Source of the DNA: Spirochaetota bacterium
Lineage (GTDB): Bacteria; Spirochaetota; Spirochaetia; Treponematales; Treponemataceae
Direction of reading: 5' to 3'
Assembly: GCA_023438065.1 (NCBI GenBank)
Contig: JAEXRH010000002.1
Span: forward strand, 1 to 64,000
Length of the DNA stretch: 64,000 nt
A program made the position numbers and the translations under genes. Shown in pieces: positions 1 to 9,605 of this stretch. Below the pieces are notes generated by a model, which was not told the origin of the DNA, searched no databases, and was given only the letters and a program-made list of their open reading frames with translations. The number at the start of each line of letters is the position of its first letter. Positions within the stretch are counted from its first letter, which is position 1.

Positions 1-28
1 CCGAGGAACCTTTCCGAAGGTTCCTCGG
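1..28. repeat. Perfect 12-bp hairpin with UNCG-type loop
   Basis: Arms CCGAGGAACCTT and AAGGTTCCTCGG enclose a TCCG tetraloop. No T-tract follows on the plus strand, and the window starts at the first arm base, so the context is cut off. It could be the terminator of an upstream gene or a processing hairpin before tmRNA, which starts 8 bases later. Confidence 0.6.
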
Positions 29-35
29 CGAACTC

Positions 36-385
36 GGGGGTGCACCGGTTTCGACTGTGGCGCTGGGTCCTGAGTTGCAGGTGAGGCCGCTCGTCCTCCG
101 AACGGGCAAAACTTATAACTGCCGAAAACAACGACAGTTTTGCTCTCGCTGCGTAAGTAGCTGAGCACGGAATCAGGGCGATGCTGCTCCGAAGCGCCCT
201 GAACCTCCGACGCCAATCGGGGCTTACCGACCGCTGGGCCTGAACGGCGGAAGGGACACCAACCAGGATACGGATCCGACGCTTGCGGCGCTGCCACCGG
301 GTCCCGACAACCACCTCGCGCCGCTAAACCTGTAGACGCTCTCGCTCCACACCTCAGGACGGGGGTTCGACTCCCCCCATCTCCA
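36..385 (+). ncRNA. ssrA: tmRNA (transfer-messenger RNA)
   Basis: tmRNA rescues stalled ribosomes and tags the unfinished protein for proteolysis. The 5' end GGGGGTG pairs with CATCTCC near the 3' end, leaving discriminator A at 385; CCA is not encoded. The TpsiC arm reads GGACGGGGGTTCGACTCCCCC. The tag reading frame at 121-156 encodes AENNDSFALAA followed by TAA, with the LAA end recognised by ClpXP-type proteases. A terminator follows within 10 bases. It is a one-piece, standard-order tmRNA of about 350 nt. Confidence 0.96.
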
Positions 386-390
386 AAACA

Positions 391-420
391 AAAAAGCCGC
401 CCGACAGGGCGGTTTTTTTG
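391..420. terminator. Bidirectional intrinsic terminator of ssrA and the cyclase gene
   Basis: The stem GCCGCCC-GACA-GGGCGGT is flanked by an A-run on the left and seven T on the right. It can therefore end tmRNA transcription rightward and the cyclase gene leftward. Confidence 0.85.
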
Positions 421-467
421 TTTTGAGGGGGACACGCAACGCAAGTTACGAGCGGTCGAACCTCAGG

Positions 468-1532
468 TTACGCCTTTGCTTGCCTGACCGCCGAGATGCC
501 GATCTCTTTCGTTTTGCCGCGAAGCGCCGCCGCTCCCCTCGAGAGGATCTCGAGGCCGGTACCCGAGGAGTCAAGGATGCCCGTCCGTTCCTCTCCGAGC
601 AAACGGATAAGGGCGTCATCGGAGACGAGGAAACGCTCGCCGACGACGCGGCATTCCGCCTGGATGCGCGCGGTCGTGTTCATCACGTCGCCCGAGAAGG
701 CGATCTCCTGCTTGTTGAGACCGATCTCGCCGACGACGAGCGGTCCGTAATGGAGACCGGCCCTGAACTCGGGGGCGATTCCATAGCGGGCAAGGTAGCG
801 GTCCTTCTTTTTCTCGATCGCGTTTTCGATGTGGAAGAATACCTCGAGCGCGGCCTTTGCCGTCGTTCCCGATCGCTCCTTCCAGGTGATGATAGCCTCG
901 TCTCCCATGTATTTATAGATCTCGCCGCGGCAGTTCACGATCGGCTCCGAGATATCCCGGAAGAAGTCGTTGAGAAAGGCGTGAAACCTGAGGTCGCCGA
1001 GCCGTTCCGCGATCGAGGTCGATCCCGCGATGTCGAGGAACATGACGAAGCGGTTTTCCTTGACGGGTTTGTGATACGTCCCGAGGAGAAGCCCGCGCAA
1101 GACGTTCTTGCCGAGTATGCGGCTCAGCGTCGCGATGAAATTGATGACGGTCGTGAAAAAGAACGTGATCGCGATCGTCTGCAGGATCCATGCTTCCGTC
1201 AGGTACGAGTGAACGCCGAAAAGGGCGATGAAAATCGCGCTATAGACCACGACGATCTGGATGGTGAGGAGCAGCGGATAGACGAGGAATACGAACAAGA
1301 AGGGGAGGGGCTGCCAACGGGCGAACAGGTGCTGCTGCGCGAAAGTTGCCGAGGATATCCCCAATCCCGTCAAGAAACCGAGCGCGAGGTAGCGAACCAT
1401 CCCGGCGTCGAAAGGGCTTTCCTGATAGATGCGTATCATGATAGCCGAGAAGCATGCTCCGAGAAGCCCCGAGAAAAGGACGAGCGCGAGGTCGGAGAAA
1501 ATGGATTGTTTTCGAAAGCGTGAGAGCGCCAT
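468..1532 (-). CDS. Membrane-bound class III adenylate/guanylate cyclase
   Basis: Predicted to make cAMP or cGMP from the nucleoside triphosphate at the inner membrane. From the chosen ATG the protein has 354 residues. The N-terminal half (about 10-170) holds five or six hydrophobic segments. The C-terminal half is a class III cyclase catalytic domain: FLDIAGST carries the first metal-binding Asp and YKYMGDEA the second, followed by the HYGPLVVGEIG and NTTARI segments typical of the family. A longer reading frame runs upstream to 1658 but overlaps the phosphoesterase gene. The ATG at 1532 is preferred because an extended -10 (TGG TATAGT, 1539-1544) sits six bases before it and no Shine-Dalgarno is present. 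It ends on the terminator shared with tmRNA. Whether the product is cAMP or cGMP cannot be told. Confidence 0.85.
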   Translation of the reverse strand: MALSRFRKQSIFSDLALVLFSGLLGACFSAIMIRIYQESPFDAGMVRYLALGFLTGLGISSATFAQQHLFARWQPLPFLFVFLVYPLLLTIQIVVVYSAIFIALFGVHSYLTEAWILQTIAITFFFTTVINFIATLSRILGKNVLRGLLLGTYHKPVKENRFVMFLDIAGSTSIAERLGDLRFHAFLNDFFRDISEPIVNCRGEIYKYMGDEAIITWKERSGTTAKAALEVFFHIENAIEKKKDRYLARYGIAPEFRAGLHYGPLVVGEIGLNKQEIAFSGDVMNTTARIQAECRVVGERFLVSDDALIRLLGEERTGILDSSGTGLEILSRGAAALRGKTKEIGISAVRQAKA

Positions 1533-1538
1533 GCGAGA

Positions 1539-1547
1539 ACTATACCA
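1539..1547 (-). promoter_or_regulatory. Extended -10 promoter of the cyclase gene (leaderless geometry)
   Basis: On the minus strand, TGG TATAGT is followed by six bases and then ATG. No convincing -35 was found. The predicted transcript would start at or next to the start codon. Confidence 0.5.
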
Positions 1548-1581
1548 TGCCGCGCATACGGGCGTAAACCGAAAAAAGACG

Positions 1582-2655
1582 TCAGGAACCGAGTGTCGAC
1601 TTTCCCAGTATCTCGATACGGTCGAAGATCGTATCGAGCCGGTCACGCTGCAGGACATGACGGAAGGCGATGCCGTCCGGCGTCGCGCGGTCGAGTGATT
1701 CTTCCGTGATGTAGTGCTTCGGCTCGTCGGACGACACCCAATACACGAGGGAGATCTCGCCGTTCTCTATCTCGAGCGCGGTGATCCCGTGCTTTCCCGT
1801 CGCGCAGCCGGAGTTGAAGATGCACGGTATGAGGAAGGGCCCGTTACCGTAAAGGCTCTGCGTTTTCTTTTCCTTGTCGTGCGCGCTCTCGAGCGCGTGC
1901 ATCTCCGCGAGGTAAAAATTGATTTCCTGCCGAATGACCTCGCGCAGCTCGTCCCCGTTCTCGCTCATGAGAAGGAGCAGTTCCTCGATCTTGATCCTGA
2001 GCCGGTCGTATTTCGATTGCGACTCGAAAAGGGGACGATGGGTGTGCCCCGTTACGGCGATGACGCCGAGATCGCGCGCGGCGCGATATATCTTCTTTTC
2101 CGTGTAGAATCTCCGTCGTGAGTCCTTCGATACGCCCGAGTTCCTGATTCGAAGGGGCTTCACGAAATAGCGGATGAGAAAGTCGGAAACGTAATCGTAT
2201 TTCACGTACAGGCTCGAGGCCTGATGCCCGTGAAACACGAAAAGCTTGCCGCTTCCCGATTTAAACACGAGTCCCGGGAGGAGGGCCCAGGGATAGTCCC
2301 GGCGCGCGAGCAGGTCGTAATCGTGGTTGCCGACGATCTTCCGGAGCTTGCCCCGCTCGGCGAAGCGTTTGAACGCGTCGAGGAGTTCCGGCCAGGCAGC
2401 CTGAATCGACCGGAAGGGAAATTTGCTGATATCCTCGATGTCCCCGTTGAGAATCAGGTGATAGTCGCGGGCCAGGTACCACCGCTCGAGCATCGAGGCG
2501 ATGAGCGCGCGGTTCGGCTCAAGGTCGTCCCGGGACCCCCCGTTGCCCATATGAAGGTCGCTGAGAAAGACGTACCGCGCATTGGGGTCGAGCCGTTCCT
2601 CCGGGCAGTCGGCGATGAAATCGCGGAATGACGCTTCAAAGACATCGTATTTCAT
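1582..2655 (-). CDS. Calcineurin-like metallophosphoesterase
   Basis: A cytoplasmic phosphoesterase with a two-metal active site; the substrate is unknown. The protein has 357 residues and no signal peptide or membrane segment. All signature blocks are visible in order: SDLHMG near residue 32, NGDIED near 71, VGNHDYD near 108, a single His in FVFHGHQ near 140, and TGHTHRP near 200. It is longer than LpxH and lacks a clear match to that or another named family. It lies 49 bases upstream of the cyclase gene, which has its own promoter, so the two may be independent units. Its own promoter (TTGGCA, 17 bases, GACACT) ends seven bases before the ATG. Confidence 0.85.
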   Translation of the reverse strand: MKYDVFEASFRDFIADCPEERLDPNARYVFLSDLHMGNGGSRDDLEPNRALIASMLERWYLARDYHLILNGDIEDISKFPFRSIQAAWPELLDAFKRFAERGKLRKIVGNHDYDLLARRDYPWALLPGLVFKSGSGKLFVFHGHQASSLYVKYDYVSDFLIRYFVKPLRIRNSGVSKDSRRRFYTEKKIYRAARDLGVIAVTGHTHRPLFESQSKYDRLRIKIEELLLLMSENGDELREVIRQEINFYLAEMHALESAHDKEKKTQSLYGNGPFLIPCIFNSGCATGKHGITALEIENGEISLVYWVSSDEPKHYITEESLDRATPDGIAFRHVLQRDRLDTIFDRIEILGKSTLGS

Positions 2656-2662
2656 TACCTAG

Positions 2663-2691
2663 AGTGTCATCTTTTTCGGGTAAAATGCCAA
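2663..2691 (-). promoter_or_regulatory. Promoter of the metallophosphoesterase gene (leaderless geometry)
   Basis: TTGGCA (2686-2691) and GACACT (2663-2668) are separated by exactly 17 bases on the minus strand. Seven bases separate the -10 from ATG. Only a weak AGG lies before the start. Confidence 0.45.
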
Positions 2692-2819
2692 GTGATTTAC
2701 CTGCGATCGGACTTTCATGGGTAGTCTCATCCGAGCGGTTATATATGGAAGAGATTTTAGAGAATATTATCTTGAGTTTTTCGCCGAAAACGGCTATAAC
2801 GGTTCCGAAGGAGGGAATC

Positions 2820-3158
2820 ATGAAGAAAATCATCTTTTTAGCCGCGCTCGCGTTCGTTTCTTCGCTCCCGATTGCGGCGCTCGAAGGATACGAGGTAGAA
2901 ACCTCGCGCGTGGAAGACGCGAAAAAGCACGTGACGATCGATCTCCAGTATACGGAATCGACGAGGAATCTTTTGGTAGTGTACACGGTCAAGCACCTGC
3001 CTTTCGACGAGGGCGACGCGGTCGCGCTGATCCGCGATACGGTCACCAAGTTCGCCGAGGATCACGGCTTCAAGCATTTCAAAACCTATTCCGACGATAT
3101 CATCAAGTACCATGGCCGCGATACCGAGCTGACGAGGTTTTTCATCCTCTATAACTGA
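2820..3158 (+). CDS. Small exported protein of unknown function
   Basis: Not recognised. The protein has 112 residues. A signal peptide is clear (MKKIIFLAALAFVSSLPIAA, cleavage probably after residue 20), so the mature protein of about 92 residues is periplasmic or outer-membrane associated. It is rich in charged residues with alternating beta-like and helical stretches and has no cysteine. The start at 2820 is supported by AAGGAGGGA five bases upstream; a longer in-frame extension to 2628 overlaps the divergent phosphoesterase promoter and is rejected. A TATTAT at 2765-2770 is a possible -10. It stands alone between a divergent gene and the next lipoprotein gene. Confidence 0.7.
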   Translation: MKKIIFLAALAFVSSLPIAALEGYEVETSRVEDAKKHVTIDLQYTESTRNLLVVYTVKHLPFDEGDAVALIRDTVTKFAEDHGFKHFKTYSDDIIKYHGRDTELTRFFILYN

Positions 3159-3270
3159 ATCGAGTCCGCGGCTAGTACCGGAACCGTCGCATTGTCGCGG
3201 TTCCGGGCCGAATCTCCCGCCCGTTTTTCCGCCGAAACCGCCAATAATCCTTCATATATCTCAGAAAAAA

Positions 3271-3298
3271 TTGAAATGTCGGCGGCATATGCTATAGT
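3271..3298 (+). promoter_or_regulatory. Sigma-70-type promoter of the lipoprotein gene
   Basis: TTGAAA (3271-3276), a 16-base spacer and an extended -10, TGC TATAGT (3293-3298). The leader is about 30 bases and carries TTTGGAGGAT before the start codon. Confidence 0.6.
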
Positions 3299-3333
3299 GA
3301 TCCTCAACACTATTACCCTTTGGAGGATAAATT

Positions 3334-4113
3334 ATGTTCAAACGCATAGCTATTTTCGCCCTCGCCTTGTCGGCGATCGCATTGGTGTCGTGCTCGAGCG
3401 CGGGCGACGACGCCAGGGAAGCGGTCAATCCGCTCTCCGAAAACGAGCAGATCGCCCAGGCTGCCGTGACGGAGATCAACGATAGCGTTCGTGAATTGAT
3501 CAATAGCGCCGGCGAGGTTGCACCCGCTCCTACCTCGGTGCGCACGGTGGCGGAAACGGAAGACAACTTCGATCAAACGTTCCCGGGCGAAAGCAACGTG
3601 GGATCCGTACGCATCACGGGTACGTACAGTTTTAACGAAGACACGGAAACCGTTACCTTCAGCGGAACCTATGAGTTCGCCAATTATCAGTTCGCGTCTC
3701 CTGATCCCGAGAATGAGCATAATGTGACCGTCTACGTGATCGACGGAACCGAAACTATCAATTTTACCGCCAAGAGCACGTCATCCCGAACGTCCACGAA
3801 GATTATATCCAAAACCACCGTTTCCGAAGGAAATGACGGCGATCTTACCGTCTCCGTTGACAGTGCTTCCCCCATTGCTCTCGTGTTTACGAGTACGAAC
3901 GACTATACCGTCACCTCCTCGACGGTAGTTCCCTCGGACTATGCGTCATGGGAGGACTTTTCGTTCACCTCGCACATCACCGTAAAAGGCGCCCTCGAGG
4001 GAACGTACAACGGCCAGGAAGTCTACCAGCCCTATGAGTTTGAAAGGGATATCGAGGTTGACTTCAGTGATATGATTGACTTCGGCGATATCGATATGGG
4101 TGATTTCGAGTAA
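3334..4113 (+). CDS. Putative lipoprotein of unknown function
   Basis: Not recognised by family. The protein has 259 residues. The N-terminus MFKRIAIFALALSAIALVSC is a lipoprotein signal with the lipid-modified Cys at 20. The mature part is acidic, rich in Thr, Ser, Val and Asp, with short alternating hydrophobic patterns that suggest beta sheets, and ends in an Asp-rich tail (GDIDMGDFE). A strong ribosome site (GGAGGAT) sets the start. It is monocistronic: it has its own promoter and a terminator at 4159-4192. A cell-envelope surface role is inferred only from the signal. Confidence 0.75.
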   Translation: MFKRIAIFALALSAIALVSCSSAGDDAREAVNPLSENEQIAQAAVTEINDSVRELINSAGEVAPAPTSVRTVAETEDNFDQTFPGESNVGSVRITGTYSFNEDTETVTFSGTYEFANYQFASPDPENEHNVTVYVIDGTETINFTAKSTSSRTSTKIISKTTVSEGNDGDLTVSVDSASPIALVFTSTNDYTVTSSTVVPSDYASWEDFSFTSHITVKGALEGTYNGQEVYQPYEFERDIEVDFSDMIDFGDIDMGDFE

Positions 4114-4158
4114 GGCGCACAGCTCGGAAAGCGCAGTATAACAGTTGATTGCTGAAGG

Positions 4159-4192
4159 GCCGTCCGGTGATAAACCCGGGCGGCTTTTTTTT
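4159..4192 (+). terminator. Intrinsic terminator after the lipoprotein gene
   Basis: GCCGTCCGG (4159-4167) pairs with CCGGGCGGC (4176-4184) with one G-U pair and an 8-base loop; eight T follow. Confidence 0.85.
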
Positions 4193-4423
4193 ATGGTTGG
4201 TATCGCGCTCGTGTCGGCGCGCGCGGCAAATTCCCCCGCGACCGCGGGCGGCAATAAAAGAAACGCCACCCGGCGAACCGGAACCGGCGCTCTCGCGCTC
4301 AGGCTCCCGTTCGTTCGGATGGCGTTCCAGTCACGCGCCTTGCGGTAGCGGGGCTGTATCCCTTGAGCCGTCTTTCACCCGGCGCGAGGGAACGGTTCCC
4401 GATAACCGCAAGGCCGATAGGGC

Positions 4424-5626
4424 TTAGAATCCCAGGATCGCCTTGTTGAAGGCCATGTCGATGTTCGCGTTCGAGGTCGCGGTCTCGACGAGCTTCTTGT
4501 AGTCGATCTTCGCGGCCTGGATGGCCTTGAGGTCGTACGCGTCGAGGGCCTTGACGACCGACGAGTCCTTGCCGAGCACGGTCGCGCGGATCTTGTCGAG
4601 GTCCTTGTTGCCGGCGAGCTGCTCGGCCTTCTTCTCGACGAGGCGCCAGGCTTCGACGTTGAACTTGATGAAGTCCTTGCGGATCTTGATCGCGTTTTCC
4701 TTGCCGGGAGCGGCGTCGGAGCGGAGCACGTGGTTGTCGAACTCGATGTGTCCCTTCCAGTCGAGCTTCTCGAGGATCCAGCCGAGGCCGATCATCTCCT
4801 TGAGCCCGTCCATGCCGGTGAGGGTCGGGGAGTCGTTGTCGAACTGGCCGGCCTTCTGGTTACCGATGTGGAGGAAGGGGAGCTTGCCCGCGTGGATGGC
4901 CATGCCCGCCGCGTTGGCCGCGGAGAGGTTGGTCATGCCCTCGTGCTGGAGAAGCTCGGGGTTCACGCCCCACACCGACGGGTCCTCGAGGCGGCTGATG
5001 AGGCCGAGCGCGTGACCGGTGGTCGCGAGGTACATCTCGCCGCGGGGCTCGTTCGGCTTCGGCTCGATGGTGAAGTACTTGATGGAGAGCTTGTTTTCCT
5101 TCGCGTAGCGGGTCGCGAGGTTGAGTCCCTGCTCGATGTACTTGTAGGGGGTCTTCCAGTCGACCGCGAACTGGCACTCGAAACCGTCGCGCGCGACCCA
5201 GTAGGTGAAGTACTCGGCGCCGAAGAAGTTACCGATGCGGAGGGTCCTCATGACCTTCTGCGCGGCGAGGGCGCGGATCTCCGGATCGGGATTGGTGAGT
5301 CCGCCGTTGCGGAAGAGCTTGTCCCCGTGGAGGGAGCAGGTGACCATCTTCATCTTGAGGCCGACCTTGTCCATCTTTTCCTTGATCGCGTGGATGGTCT
5401 TGTAGCACTCGCTCGAGGGGTCCTGATCGTCCATCGGGTTCATCGGGTCCCAGGAGACGATGTCGTCGTCGTGGGTCGAGGTGAATTCGATGAGCCCTTC
5501 TTTCTTCGCGTCGCAGAGGAGGTCGATGGCCTCAAGCGCGGTGATCGAATCCATGACGGAACCGCCGAAGGGGTCTCCGCAAGTGCTCCTGACGCACCAA
5601 ACCGGCATAGAAAGCTGTCTTTTCAT
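4424..5626 (-). CDS. xylA: Xylose isomerase
   Basis: Converts D-xylose to D-xylulose in the cytoplasm, using two divalent metals in a TIM barrel. The protein has 400 residues, near the 390 usual for class I (actinobacterial-type) enzymes. Visible signatures are the THDDD stretch with the ring-opening His near residue 53, the EPKPNEPRG block with the metal-binding Glu, and GHALG, GVNPELLQHEGM and HIEFDNHV with further metal ligands. The start is fixed by GGAAGGAAAG five bases upstream. It follows xylB on the same strand with a 191-base gap that holds a perfect palindrome, so it may be transcribed both with xylB and from its own start. Confidence 0.93.
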   Translation of the reverse strand: MKRQLSMPVWCVRSTCGDPFGGSVMDSITALEAIDLLCDAKKEGLIEFTSTHDDDIVSWDPMNPMDDQDPSSECYKTIHAIKEKMDKVGLKMKMVTCSLHGDKLFRNGGLTNPDPEIRALAAQKVMRTLRIGNFFGAEYFTYWVARDGFECQFAVDWKTPYKYIEQGLNLATRYAKENKLSIKYFTIEPKPNEPRGEMYLATTGHALGLISRLEDPSVWGVNPELLQHEGMTNLSAANAAGMAIHAGKLPFLHIGNQKAGQFDNDSPTLTGMDGLKEMIGLGWILEKLDWKGHIEFDNHVLRSDAAPGKENAIKIRKDFIKFNVEAWRLVEKKAEQLAGNKDLDKIRATVLGKDSSVVKALDAYDLKAIQAAKIDYKKLVETATSNANIDMAFNKAILGF

Positions 5627-5654
5627 GGTCTTTCCTTCCTTTACAAAAGTGATT

Positions 5655-5669
5655 TGCGATTCAATCGCA
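5655..5669. promoter_or_regulatory. Perfect 15-bp palindrome upstream of xylA
   Basis: TGCGATTCAATCGCA is symmetrical around a single base and lies 29 bases before the xylA start. A nearby hairpin (CCCGCG/CGCGGG) lies further upstream. The palindrome could be a repressor site; the half site GCGATT recurs in the operator-like sequence at 10748. Confidence 0.4.
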
Positions 5670-5817
5670 TGTTATTCGTTCAAACCCCGCGTTATTCCGC
5701 GGGCGTTTCCATCCATGTTTTTCGAACCCCGGTCTCCCGCCGTGCCGCTCGATCCCGAGCGTGAGCGCCTGAGCGCTCGCGCATGCATGGATATCGCGGC
5801 CGTCCGGGAGGAAGGGC

Positions 5818-7320
<1,503 letters not shown>

Positions 7321-7401
7321 TGTTCCTACCTCCGTCACTTCTTGAGTAGAGTATAGGGGCACTTTGTCCGGAACGGTATGGTTTATTCTGATTTTCTATA
7401 T

Positions 7402-7436
7402 CTAAAATTGATATTTTAGCCATTTTCCCGTATACT
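7402..7436 (+). promoter_or_regulatory. AraC-gene promoter overlapped by an 18-bp palindrome
   Basis: TTGATA (7408-7413), 17 bases, TATACT (7431-7436), six bases, ATG. The -35 lies inside the perfect inverted repeat CTAAAAT-TGAT-ATTTTAG (7402-7419). Binding there would block this promoter and could affect the divergent xylB promoter. The expected transcription start is at the ATG itself. Confidence 0.6.
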
Positions 7437-7442
7437 GGGGGC

Positions 7443-8441
7443 ATGAAGATTGAGGATACGGTCTTTGTCTACCGCCTCTCGAGCGGCAACCGTCTTTCCT
7501 GGCATGGACGCTATCACGCCCACGGGGCGACCGAATTCGAGATTCACTTCTTTCTCGAAGGCTCGGGCTATTTCCTGTGCAACAGGACGAAGTATCCCGT
7601 TTCCGCCGGCCGGCTCTTTCTCTCGGGGCCCCGCGAGTTCCATTCGATCCTTCCCGACGCGGTTTCCGCGCCGCTGACCTATTACGCGATCCTTTTTTCC
7701 TTTCAGGAGGTCCTTGCGAGACCGGGAGGGCAAACCGCCGGGGATGGGGGCACGGTCCCCTGGCTTGGCGATGCCCGTCTGCCAGCGGCCAGCGCTATGG
7801 GGGAGGGGAATCCCTTCGGCTCGTTATCTCCCGTGATTCCGGCATCGAGCGAGGATGCCGTCCTTTTCAACGCCCTGACGACCGCCTTGACCGAACGCCA
7901 GACGGTTCTTTCTATTAACAACAACTTCCGGTTCCAGTTCGAGGATATTCTTCAGTTATCCCGCTCGTCGGATTCGGCTCTCCGGGAATCGGCGCGGTAT
8001 CTTCTTCAGAGTTTTCTGTGGCGGTGGTTTGTCCGGCCCTTGCCGCAGGCGCAAGGAAAACAGGACGTCGCGCTTGCGACGGAGGCGTCGACCGAGCGCA
8101 AAAGTCGTGTCCACGTGGAAAAAGCCTTGCTCGTCATGGAAAAAGCGGTGCGGGAGAACCTAAAGGTCGAGGACTTGGCCTGGAAACTCGGTCTTTCGGA
8201 AGAACACTTCATCAGGATATTCCGCGAACAGGTCAGAATGACCCCCCATCAGTATTTTACCCGCCTCAAGGTCGAAGGGGCTTCGGGCCTTCTGATCTCG
8301 ACCGACAAGGCCGTCGGGGAGATATCGGATTGGTTCGGCTTCGAAAACCAGTTTCATTTTTCCCGTATCTTCAAGAAATGTACCGGCATGTCCCCGCTCG
8401 ATTACCGGAAGACCTATTTCCAGACCGTAGATTTTACCTGA
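7443..8441 (+). CDS. AraC family transcriptional regulator, probably of the xyl genes
   Basis: A DNA-binding regulator of 332 residues. The N-terminal part (about 1-90) is a cupin-like effector domain (HGRYHAHGATEFEIHFFLEGSGYF, then LSGPREFHSI). Residues 95-135 are Gly/Pro/Ala-rich and look like a flexible insert. The C-terminus (about 215-325) has two helix-turn-helix motifs: VEDLAWKLGLSEEHFIRIFRE and ISDWFGFENQFHFSRIFKKCTGMSPLDYR. It is divergent from xylBA, the usual place for a xylose activator or repressor, but a role in the downstream GH5/ABC genes is also possible. Its promoter predicts a leaderless mRNA; GGGGG lies only one base from ATG, too close for a ribosome site. Confidence 0.88.
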   Translation: MKIEDTVFVYRLSSGNRLSWHGRYHAHGATEFEIHFFLEGSGYFLCNRTKYPVSAGRLFLSGPREFHSILPDAVSAPLTYYAILFSFQEVLARPGGQTAGDGGTVPWLGDARLPAASAMGEGNPFGSLSPVIPASSEDAVLFNALTTALTERQTVLSINNNFRFQFEDILQLSRSSDSALRESARYLLQSFLWRWFVRPLPQAQGKQDVALATEASTERKSRVHVEKALLVMEKAVRENLKVEDLAWKLGLSEEHFIRIFREQVRMTPHQYFTRLKVEGASGLLISTDKAVGEISDWFGFENQFHFSRIFKKCTGMSPLDYRKTYFQTVDFT

Positions 8442-8492
8442 AATGTAAAATGTTGTTTCGAGAAACAAAAAGATAAAAAACTATGGTATAAT
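8431..8492 (+). promoter_or_regulatory. Promoter region of the first GH5 gene with two inverted repeats
   Basis: An extended -10, TGG TATAAT (8487-8492), precedes the gene. Two inverted repeats lie upstream: ATTTTAC-N7-GTAAAAT (8431-8451), overlapping the end of the AraC gene, and TTGTTTC-GA-GAAACAA (8453-8468), which covers the -35 position. The second has the same TGTTTC/GAAACA half sites as the site before the GH3 gene at 35449, though with a different spacer. Confidence 0.5.
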
Positions 8493-8511
8493 GACGCGCG
8501 GAGGAACATCC

Positions 8512-9573
8512 ATGTCAGTTCGTTCTATTATTGTCGCGAGCCTCGCGTTGTGCGCGCTCGCGTTTGTATCCTGTAAGGATTCCGATACCCGTCTTTCGGT
8601 CGACAAGGCGGGGCGTACCGTCGTCGAGCGGTATGGCCAGCTTCAGGTCATCGGCACGAATCTCTGCGACGAGGCCGGAAACCCGGTGCAGCTTCGCGGG
8701 GTGAGTTCCCATGGTTTGCAATGGTACGGCAAATACGCGAACAAGAACGTGCTCGCCTGGCTCAGGGACGACTGGAACGCGCAAATCTGGCGCGCCGCCA
8801 TGTACCTGACGCAGGGCGGCTACATCAACGCGCCGGTCTTGAAGAACAAGGTCATCGAGTCCGTGGACGCGGCGACCGAGCTCGGTAAGTACGTCCTCAT
8901 CGACTGGCACGTGATGAACGACCGGAATCCCCAGGCCTATCAAGCCCAGTCGATCGAGTTCTTCCAGGAAATGGCGCGAAAATACGGCGACAGGCCGAAC
9001 GTCCTCTATGAGATCTGCAACGAGCCGAACGGCAAGGACGTCACCTGGTCCGGGAATATCAAGCCGTACGCCGAGGCCGTCATCGCCGCGATTCGCGAGA
9101 TCGATCCCGATAACATCATCATCGTCGGCACCCCTTCCTGGAGTCAGGACGTCGATATTGCCGCCGGGGACCCGATCGTCGGGCAGAAGAACATCATGTA
9201 CACCCTTCACTTTTACGCCGGTACTCACGGCGAGGAGCTCATGAAGAAGGCTGACGTCGCGCTCTCGAAGGGCTTGCCGCTTTTCGTCACCGAGTGGGGT
9301 ACCTCCGAGGCCTCAGGCGGCGGCGGAACCTTCATTAAGGAATCCCGGAAGTGGATCAAGTTCATGGAAAAGCGGAATATCTCCTGGATCAACTGGTCGA
9401 TCAACAACAAGGGCGAGGAATCGGGCGCGCTCGTCTTCAACGCGGACAGGGACGCGAAGGGCGGCTGGAAGGACGAGGATCTGTCGGAGTCGGGCCGTTT
9501 TATCCGCAAGGTGCTCCGCAACGAGCGGACCAGCTCGAATATCCTTGATTTGTTTGCTTCCGCAACTTTCTAG
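8512..9573 (+). CDS. GH5 family endoglucanase-like lipoprotein, copy 1
   Basis: A predicted extracellular endo-beta-glucanase (cellulase-type GH5) anchored as a lipoprotein. The protein has 353 residues; lipobox AFVSC puts the modified Cys at 21. A TIM-barrel GH5 domain fills residues 40-345: LRGVSSHGLQWYG, VLIDWHV, YEICNEPNG with the acid/base Glu at 171, YTLHFYAGTHG and FVTEWGTS with the nucleophile Glu at 261. The ATG at 8512 is used because GGAGGAAC lies six bases upstream. There is no carbohydrate-binding module. The next gene is a paralogue with the same architecture. Substrate (cellulose, mixed glucan or mannan) is not settled by sequence alone. Confidence 0.9.
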   Translation: MSVRSIIVASLALCALAFVSCKDSDTRLSVDKAGRTVVERYGQLQVIGTNLCDEAGNPVQLRGVSSHGLQWYGKYANKNVLAWLRDDWNAQIWRAAMYLTQGGYINAPVLKNKVIESVDAATELGKYVLIDWHVMNDRNPQAYQAQSIEFFQEMARKYGDRPNVLYEICNEPNGKDVTWSGNIKPYAEAVIAAIREIDPDNIIIVGTPSWSQDVDIAAGDPIVGQKNIMYTLHFYAGTHGEELMKKADVALSKGLPLFVTEWGTSEASGGGGTFIKESRKWIKFMEKRNISWINWSINNKGEESGALVFNADRDAKGGWKDEDLSESGRFIRKVLRNERTSSNILDLFASATF

Positions 9574-9574
9574 A

Positions 9575-9587
9575 GTCGTGGTATAAT
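9575..9587 (+). promoter_or_regulatory. Extended -10 promoter of the second GH5 gene
   Basis: TGG TATAAT (TATAAT at 9582-9587) duplicates the element before copy 1, with no good -35. It lies in the 32-base gap between the paralogues. Confidence 0.5.
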
Positions 9588-9605
9588 CAGTCCCTGGAGG
9601 AAGTG

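Noticed and set aside
423..1523. A 366-codon plus-strand frame opposite the cyclase gene
   Set aside because: The minus-strand frame has the cyclase motifs and membrane segments; the plus frame is a charged shadow.
1533..1658. N-terminal extension of the cyclase into the phosphoesterase gene
   Set aside because: It would overlap the upstream gene by about 77 bases, and the -10 at 1539-1544 places the transcript start at the shorter ATG.
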